DNA of 26,340 nt, taken from positions 1 through 26,340 of the forward strand of contig DASWMP010000356.1 of NCBI GenBank assembly GCA_036399695.1. The letters are read 5' to 3'. Origin of the DNA: DASVEE01 sp036399695. GTDB taxonomy: Bacteria; Acidobacteriota; Thermoanaerobaculia; Gp7-AA8. This document shows, in pieces, positions 22,723-26,340 of this stretch. The notes below the pieces were generated by a model. The model made no database searches. It saw nothing but the letters and a program-made list of their open reading frames with translations, and was not told the DNA's origin. The position numbers and the translations under genes were made by a program. How positions within the stretch are numbered: position 1 is the stretch's first letter; each line of letters starts with the position of its first letter.

Positions 22723-22789
22723 TGGTCCCATAGGTCCCATAGGTCCCATAGGTCCCATTTCCCATCTGGCCCATAGGTCCCATCAGTCC
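22723..22789. repeat. Family C GGTCCCATA tandem array in a divergent promoter region
   Basis: Four near-perfect 9-bp units (GGTCCCATA, GGTCCCATA, GGTCCCATA, GGTCCCATT) run from 22724. Diverged units (GGCCCATAGGTCCCATCAGTCCC) follow to about 22789. The block sits between the divergent LytS-type kinase and the one-TM hypothetical gene. When read in frame it gives Gly-Pro-Met/Ile triplets, which can mislead gene callers. Confidence 0.88.
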
Positions 22790-22837
22790 CCCAGTGGCGG
22801 GTTCCGGTCTGCCATCATGCGAGCCAGCAGGGGAGCT

Positions 22838-23437
22838 ATGACTGACGATCCGGCCGCGTGGATGATTCCTGGAGGCGCTTTTCTCGCGGTCGTCGTCTAC
22901 TTTGTCCTGCGGGCGCGCGGGGAGCGAAAGCGGGAGGGCCACTTTGCCGCGCTGGCGGCTCATCGTGGTGCCGTCGTGGAGTCGTTCGGCGTAAACGCCA
23001 AACGATTCTTCGTCGCGGTGGACGACCGTCGGGTGGACGTGCGCGATGCTTACCGCGGCGGTGGCATAGGCGGCACCAGCAGCGGGAGCCACTATCTGAC
23101 GATTGCCACGCCTCTCCGCGGACGTTCGTGGGATCTGCACTCCGTCAAAATCGGCAAACGGTTCCTGTCGAAATCAGGCGAGCCGTTCGAGCGCCGGTTC
23201 AAAGTCGAGGATCTCGGGCTGCCGATGCCCGAGCAGTGGCTCACCGCGGATGTGCGGGCGGGTGTCGAGGCCGTCTTCGCCGTAGGCGTTGCGGCGGCGG
23301 TCATCGAAATCGACGCCGGTGAGCTCGTCCACCGGGCGATGGCCTCGCCGGTCGAAGTCGACGCCGAGACGCTCGATTCACTCGTCGAGCGCCAGGTCGC
23401 CCTGGCCCGCGCCATCGAACGCGCGCGGCCCCGCTGA
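22838..23437 (+). CDS. Hypothetical protein with one N-terminal membrane segment
   Basis: The 199-residue protein is not recognised. One hydrophobic segment (about 8-23, GGAFLAVVVYFVLRA) is followed by a basic stretch (RARGERKRE), which suggests an N-out anchor with a cytoplasmic domain. The soluble part has beta-rich segments (RFFVAVDDRRVDVRDAYRGG, SHYLTIATPLRG) and a helical C-terminus (LDSLVERQVALARAIERARP). I chose ATG 22838, preceded by AGGGGAG; ATG 22817 is an alternative. The very long frame open from 21686 is antisense to the kinase gene and not real. The TGA stop runs straight into a family A hairpin. Confidence 0.75.
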   Translation: MTDDPAAWMIPGGAFLAVVVYFVLRARGERKREGHFAALAAHRGAVVESFGVNAKRFFVAVDDRRVDVRDAYRGGGIGGTSSGSHYLTIATPLRGRSWDLHSVKIGKRFLSKSGEPFERRFKVEDLGLPMPEQWLTADVRAGVEAVFAVGVAAAVIEIDAGELVHRAMASPVEVDAETLDSLVERQVALARAIERARPR

Positions 23438-23478
23438 TCCCGGAGTGCGGCGGCTTCGTCGCCACCGCACTCCGGGAT
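23437..23478. terminator. Family A hairpin, bidirectional terminator
   Basis: ATCCCGGAGTGCGG pairs perfectly (14 bp) with CCGCACTCCGGGAT, and the stem extends after one mismatch. It begins on the last base of the TGA of the gene at 22838-23437 and lies 12 bp before the stop of the convergent SRPBCC gene. It is the best-preserved member of the repeat family. Confidence 0.75.
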
Positions 23479-23489
23479 GGAGTCCCGTA

Positions 23490-23936
23490 CTAGTCCGGGA
23501 TCTCGGGATTGGCCAGTTTCGCAAGCTGCTCCAGAGACTCCTGCCATCCGAGATAGCACATCTCCGCGGGGATCGCCTCCGGCACCCCTTCCTGCACGAT
23601 GGTGATGTCGGTGCCGCACGAGACCGGCTTCAGCGTCACCGTCGTCCGCATCTCACCCGGCAGGTTCGGATCGTCGAATTTATCGGTGTAGACGATCTTC
23701 TCGGAGGGCACCAGCTCGACGTACTCACCGCCGAACGAGTGGCCGTTCCCCGAGCTGAAGTTGGTGAACGACATCCGGAAGGTGCCGCCGACGACAGCGT
23801 TCATCTCGTGGACGGTGCAGGTGAAGCCGTAGGGCGGCAGCCACTTCGCCATCGCCGCCGGATTGAGAAACGCGCGATAGACACGCTCGGGAGTGGCAGT
23901 GAGGACGCGGTGAAGCCGGATCGTTGAAGTGGGCAT
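23490..23936 (-). CDS. SRPBCC-family (AHSA1/START-like) protein
   Basis: The 148-residue protein has the AHSA1-type SRPBCC pattern: RLHRVLTATPERVYRAFLNPAAMAKWLPPYGFTCTVHEMN, then GGTFRMSFTNF, GEYVELVPSEKIVYTDKFDDPNLPGEMRTTVTL, and the C-terminal GWQESLEQLAKL helix. The fold makes a deep hydrophobic pocket for small ligands. I start at ATG 23936, preceded by AAGGAG about 9 nt upstream; the frame is open to 24023 but the extra residues are not family-like. It is cytosolic. Ligand and role are unknown; family members are often general stress or polyketide-related proteins. Confidence 0.92.
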   Translation of the reverse strand: MPTSTIRLHRVLTATPERVYRAFLNPAAMAKWLPPYGFTCTVHEMNAVVGGTFRMSFTNFSSGNGHSFGGEYVELVPSEKIVYTDKFDDPNLPGEMRTTVTLKPVSCGTDITIVQEGVPEAIPAEMCYLGWQESLEQLAKLANPEIPD

Positions 23937-24186
23937 GATCGAGTCTCCTTCTCGTTGACCGGACGTTTCGATTCCGATGCTCATTGCCTTCCGGCGCATC
24001 GTGTTGTCCGTCAATACAGGCATAGACCGTCTTCCGGGGAGAAAATCATCGGTGCTGCGATAACTTTCGGGCGCGTCACCTTTCGCGAAGGGGCGGCCTC
24101 TAACGATTCAGGCGCAGGGCGGAGTCGCTGTCGCCGTCATGCGACGCACGCCACGAACACCAACATCGAAACCTCCGGAGGAATGC

Positions 24187-24603
24187 ATGGAAAGTAGGGC
24201 CAAACTGTTCGGTCATCCCATCCATCAGATGCTGATCGTCTTCCCCCTCGGCGTGCTGGCGATGGCGCTGGTTTTCGACATCCTCGCGCTCGCGGCAGGG
24301 TGGACGAAGCTGCACGAGGCCGCCTTCTACATGATCGCCGCCGGCGTCATCAGCGGTCTCGTCGCCGCGACCTATGGGCAATGGGACCCATCGGTCCCAT
24401 CGCCCCCCCCAAAAAAACTCACCTCGCCTGAAACTTCACCGTGGCCTCGTTCTCACCCGGCAGCACCTCCACGGAGATCGGCGCGGCAAAATCCATTGCG
24501 GTCTCATACAGCATCTGCCCCTCGGCCGAGTGGCGGTACGGCCAGAAGTCGTACACGCCGCGCGGGATGCGCTGCAGCGAGATGCCTCCCTCCTCATTCG
24601 TGA
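24187..24603 (+). pseudogene. DUF2231 membrane protein truncated at a family C repeat
   Basis: A GGAGG site precedes ATG 24187. The first 61 residues are a good DUF2231 N-terminus: FGHPIHQMLIVFPLGVLAMALVFDILAL (first membrane span), then WTKLHEAAFYMIAAGVISGLVAA (second span). At about 24370 homology stops, where the sequence becomes a family C repeat (24370-24400). The frame then runs on to a stop at 24603 with Pro/Arg/Ser-rich residues antisense to gene 24419-25813. Normal family members are roughly twice as long, with about four spans, so at least half of the gene is missing. A short two-span protein might still be made. Confidence 0.75.
24370..24417. repeat. Family C repeat with hairpin at the DUF2231 breakpoint
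   Basis: ACCTATGGG is followed by ATGGGACC-CATC-GGTCCCAT (24381-24400), a perfect 8-bp stem, then CG, eight C and seven A. The repeat starts where DUF2231 homology ends and finishes 2 bp before the stop of the convergent gene, where it may act as terminator. Confidence 0.75.
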
Positions 24604-25813
24604 TGAGCGAGAAGCCGCGGCTGGCCAGCAGGCGGGCGATCGCGGGCGGGATCACCACACCGTCGATGCGCATCAGCAGGCTCATTGCCGCGAACGGCAC
24701 CCCCGCTTCGGACTTCAACGCCAGCCGCAGCGACGACGCCCCCTCGGGCACACGGATTACGAGCGGCGACGCGCCCTTCCCTCGCTCGCCCACCGGCACG
24801 ATGGCCAGCGAACCTTCCTTCGGCAGCGCGTAGATCGTGCACGCGCGATCGGCCGGGAACGCCACGTCCGCGTTCCCTTCCTCGTTCGTGACCGACGTCG
24901 ACTTCATGTGCCCACCGCACGCCGCGATCAACGTCGCGCCGCCGATTGCGGTGCCGCGCGTGTCGACGACGCGTACCGCCCGCGTCTCACCGCGCATCAG
25001 CTCGACGTCCACGGAACGCTGCCCCGTTGCGCCGCGCAGCTCGAACGCGATCGCGTCGCTGTCGAGATACGAAGGCGCCCGCGCGGTCAGCGACAGTGCA
25101 CCCTCGCGCACGCCGAAGAACTCGAACCGTCCATCGGCGGACGATGGCGTGCGTACCGTCAGCGTCGCCTGGTTGTTCTCCGATCGAAGATCGACGATCG
25201 CGCCGGCCAGCGGCTTGCCGCCCGCCAGCACGCGGCCCGTGACATGACGGTCAGGCACGGCGATCGTCACCGGTTTGGACGAGAGCCACACGTCGGTGCT
25301 GTACGGCCCGGAGGCGGGATGGCGGCGCACGCTCGCGGTGTAGGTGCCCTCCTCCCACAACGGGCCGGCAAACCGCCCCTCCCGGTCCGTCACGACGTCC
25401 GTCCGCCAGCGCAGCTCGTGATGCGTGAAACCGATCCCGGCGCGGGCGAGCGGCTGGCCCGCCAGCATGGCGCGGACCTCGACGTTCGACTTCTTCGGGA
25501 TGACGAGACGCACCGTACCGCCATCCGAGCCGAGGTTCACCTTCGCGCTGAGACGCTGTAGCGGCTGCGGTCCGCTGGCCATGACGACATACAGCCCGGC
25601 AGGCAGCCCTTCGAAGCTCACGGCCGACTTGCCGCCGCCCGCCGGAAGCGTTTTCGCCGCCGACCACTCGGGCGGCGTGCCGCCGACGCGCGGAGCCACG
25701 GCCACCTCGATCGCGCCGGTGAAGCCCTGACGGTTCACCTCCACGTTCAGCGTGGCGGCGGAAGCGGCGGACGCGAGCAGCAGGACCAACGCAAGGGCGA
25801 ACAATGTACGCAT
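24419..25813 (-). CDS. Secreted carboxypeptidase-regulatory-like repeat protein
   Basis: The 464-residue protein has a signal peptide (MRTLFALALVLLLASAASA). A series of beta-sandwich domains resembling carboxypeptidase-regulatory or Cna-B modules follows. The signs are ISFEGLPAGLYVV-like ends (SFEGLPAGLYVVMASG; VTDREGRFAGPLWEEGTYTASVRR; VTGRVLAGGKPLAGAIVDLRS with SADGRFEFFGVREGALSLTA; VRVVDTRGTAIGGATLIAACGG with VTNEEGNADVAF; ITNEEGGISLQRIPRGVYDFWPY). No catalytic motif, lipobox or C-terminal sorting signal is seen. It is probably periplasmic or surface-exposed. It resembles the six-repeat protein at 11845-13674 in domain type, but its repeats are far more diverged. A small Cys-rich secreted protein gene lies 58 bp upstream on the same strand. 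Function unknown. Confidence 0.82.
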   Translation of the reverse strand: MRTLFALALVLLLASAASAATLNVEVNRQGFTGAIEVAVAPRVGGTPPEWSAAKTLPAGGGKSAVSFEGLPAGLYVVMASGPQPLQRLSAKVNLGSDGGTVRLVIPKKSNVEVRAMLAGQPLARAGIGFTHHELRWRTDVVTDREGRFAGPLWEEGTYTASVRRHPASGPYSTDVWLSSKPVTIAVPDRHVTGRVLAGGKPLAGAIVDLRSENNQATLTVRTPSSADGRFEFFGVREGALSLTARAPSYLDSDAIAFELRGATGQRSVDVELMRGETRAVRVVDTRGTAIGGATLIAACGGHMKSTSVTNEEGNADVAFPADRACTIYALPKEGSLAIVPVGERGKGASPLVIRVPEGASSLRLALKSEAGVPFAAMSLLMRIDGVVIPPAIARLLASRGFSLITNEEGGISLQRIPRGVYDFWPYRHSAEGQMLYETAMDFAAPISVEVLPGENEATVKFQAR

Positions 25814-25871
25814 GGCCGTGATCCAGGAAAAAGTTCGGCGAGCTTTCCTGCGTTCTCGATCTCGGATGGAG

Positions 25872-26210
25872 TTACTTCTGCTCGACCGTTTCAGCCCTGG
25901 TGGCTTCGGGCTGCGCCGCGGCGGCCGGAGCCGTTACCGTGACGGCGTCGGACGAAGGGCGGCTGATCTCGACCGACGTGACCTTCCACTCCGAGGCTAC
26001 CGTCGCCGTGAGCGTCGGATTGCAGTACAGGAAAGGATCGAGATAGCAGGTACCGGAGCTGATATCGAACAGGCATCTGCGGGTAGCGTCGCCGCTGTAG
26101 TAGCAGCGGTTGGTGACCGGATCACACTCCCGGCAGTTCGTGTTGTTCGCAAACGACGGCACAGCAGCCAGCAGCAACAGCGTACACACCAGAATCAGTC
26201 GTACTTTCAT
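25872..26210 (-). CDS. Small secreted cysteine-rich protein
   Basis: The 112-residue protein has a signal peptide (MKVRLILVCTLLLLAAVPSFA). The mature N-terminal half has six cysteines in a compact pattern (NCRECDPVTNRC, RRCLFDISSGTC, YLDPFLYC), suggesting three disulfides or a metal site. The C-terminal third is Ala/Pro/Thr/Val-rich and probably disordered. I start at ATG 26210; an in-frame ATG lies two codons upstream (26216), and AAGGAG is 9 nt before the chosen start. It is exported and likely folded in the periplasm or outside. It may share a transcript with the gene 58 bp downstream. I do not recognise the family. Confidence 0.78.
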   Translation of the reverse strand: MKVRLILVCTLLLLAAVPSFANNTNCRECDPVTNRCYYSGDATRRCLFDISSGTCYLDPFLYCNPTLTATVASEWKVTSVEISRPSSDAVTVTAPAAAAQPEATRAETVEQK

Positions 26211-26314
26211 GATCATCTTCTCCTTGGGCAGAAAGGTCGCCGTGCGGCATTCGACCACCAATTGGTGATGGAAGTATGATCTGAATTGGACAACGTCCAG
26301 AGCGCGCGGAGCGA

Positions 26315-26340
26315 TCTCGGAGTGCGGTGGCGAACGCCAC
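26315..26340. repeat. Left arm of a family A hairpin, cut by the window end
   Basis: TCTCGGAGTGCGGTGGCGAACGCCAC matches the family A arm, turns around in a GCGAACGC loop, and would continue with CGCACTCCGAGA beyond the edge if complete. Confidence 0.65.

Noticed and set aside
22723..22789. Collagen-like Gly-Pro-Met/Ile peptide
   Set aside because: The Gly-Pro triplets arise from the 9-bp repeat and are not attached to a supported coding region.
21686..22837. Plus-strand open frame extending the gene at 22838 far upstream
   Set aside because: The region is antisense to the LytS-type kinase and passes through the 9-bp repeat array. The true start with a ribosome-binding site is at 22838.
24374..25561. 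Plus-strand 395-codon open frame
   Set aside because: It is antisense to the secreted beta-sandwich protein gene 24419-25813, has no recognisable domain and begins within the family C repeat.

Overview
The window is GC-rich, densely coded bacterial DNA from a Gram-negative organism. Evidence for an outer membrane is a TPR/beta-barrel protein ending in Phe, and many proteins carry signal peptides. Several families of short dispersed repeats lie between genes: 7-bp arrays, 9-bp GGTCCCATA arrays, GTGGGACAGACAC palindromes and GGAGTGCGGTGGC hairpins. This repeat mix, with abundant two-component systems and carboxypeptidase-regulatory-like secreted proteins, suggests Acidobacteriota or a close relative. 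That is inference from recall; the window holds no rRNA or other phylogenetic marker beyond one tRNA. No phage, transposase, CRISPR array or plasmid gene is seen.

Layout. 1-228: half of a dispersed palindromic element. 229-3164 (minus): a NarL-type response regulator and its MEDS-GAF-GAF histidine kinase, overlapping by 4 bp. 3282-4838 (plus): a REC-PAS-histidine kinase hybrid. 4818-5987 (minus): a cupin-like protein of unknown function with a 7-bp repeat array at its 5' end. 6255-7745: an FkbM methyltransferase and an alpha/beta hydrolase. 7838-13674: four tightly overlapping plus-strand genes (TPR/outer-membrane barrel, processive GT2 synthase, membrane-anchored GH26, six-repeat secreted protein). 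13857-15407: a QorB-like oxidoreductase and a convergent isochorismatase-family hydrolase. 15549-15624: tRNA-Gly(CCC). 15742-17240: a CPBP protease and a cyclase-family protein. 17241-17876: a gene-free block holding a large palindrome and a degenerate 21-bp tandem array. 17877-19144: two overlapping helical genes of unknown function, closed by a strong terminator. 19376-19957: DUF4256. 20041-20775: a secreted NTF2-like protein. 20853-22672: a LytS/LytTR-type two-component pair. 22838-23437: a one-TM unknown. 23490-23936: an SRPBCC protein. 24187-24603: a DUF2231 gene truncated at a repeat. 24419-25813 and 25872-26210: two secreted proteins.

How the genes fit together. The most system-like block is 7838-13674. 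It has the parts of a synthase-dependent exopolysaccharide machine: an inner-membrane polymerase, a periplasmic TPR scaffold plus outer-membrane pore, a periplasmic glycanase, and a repetitive secreted protein. The GH26 family (classically beta-1,4-mannanase) suggests a mannan- or glucomannan-like polymer. The other main theme is signalling, with three sensor/regulator sets. The repeats cluster at gene ends and in promoter gaps, and one appears to have broken the DUF2231 gene.
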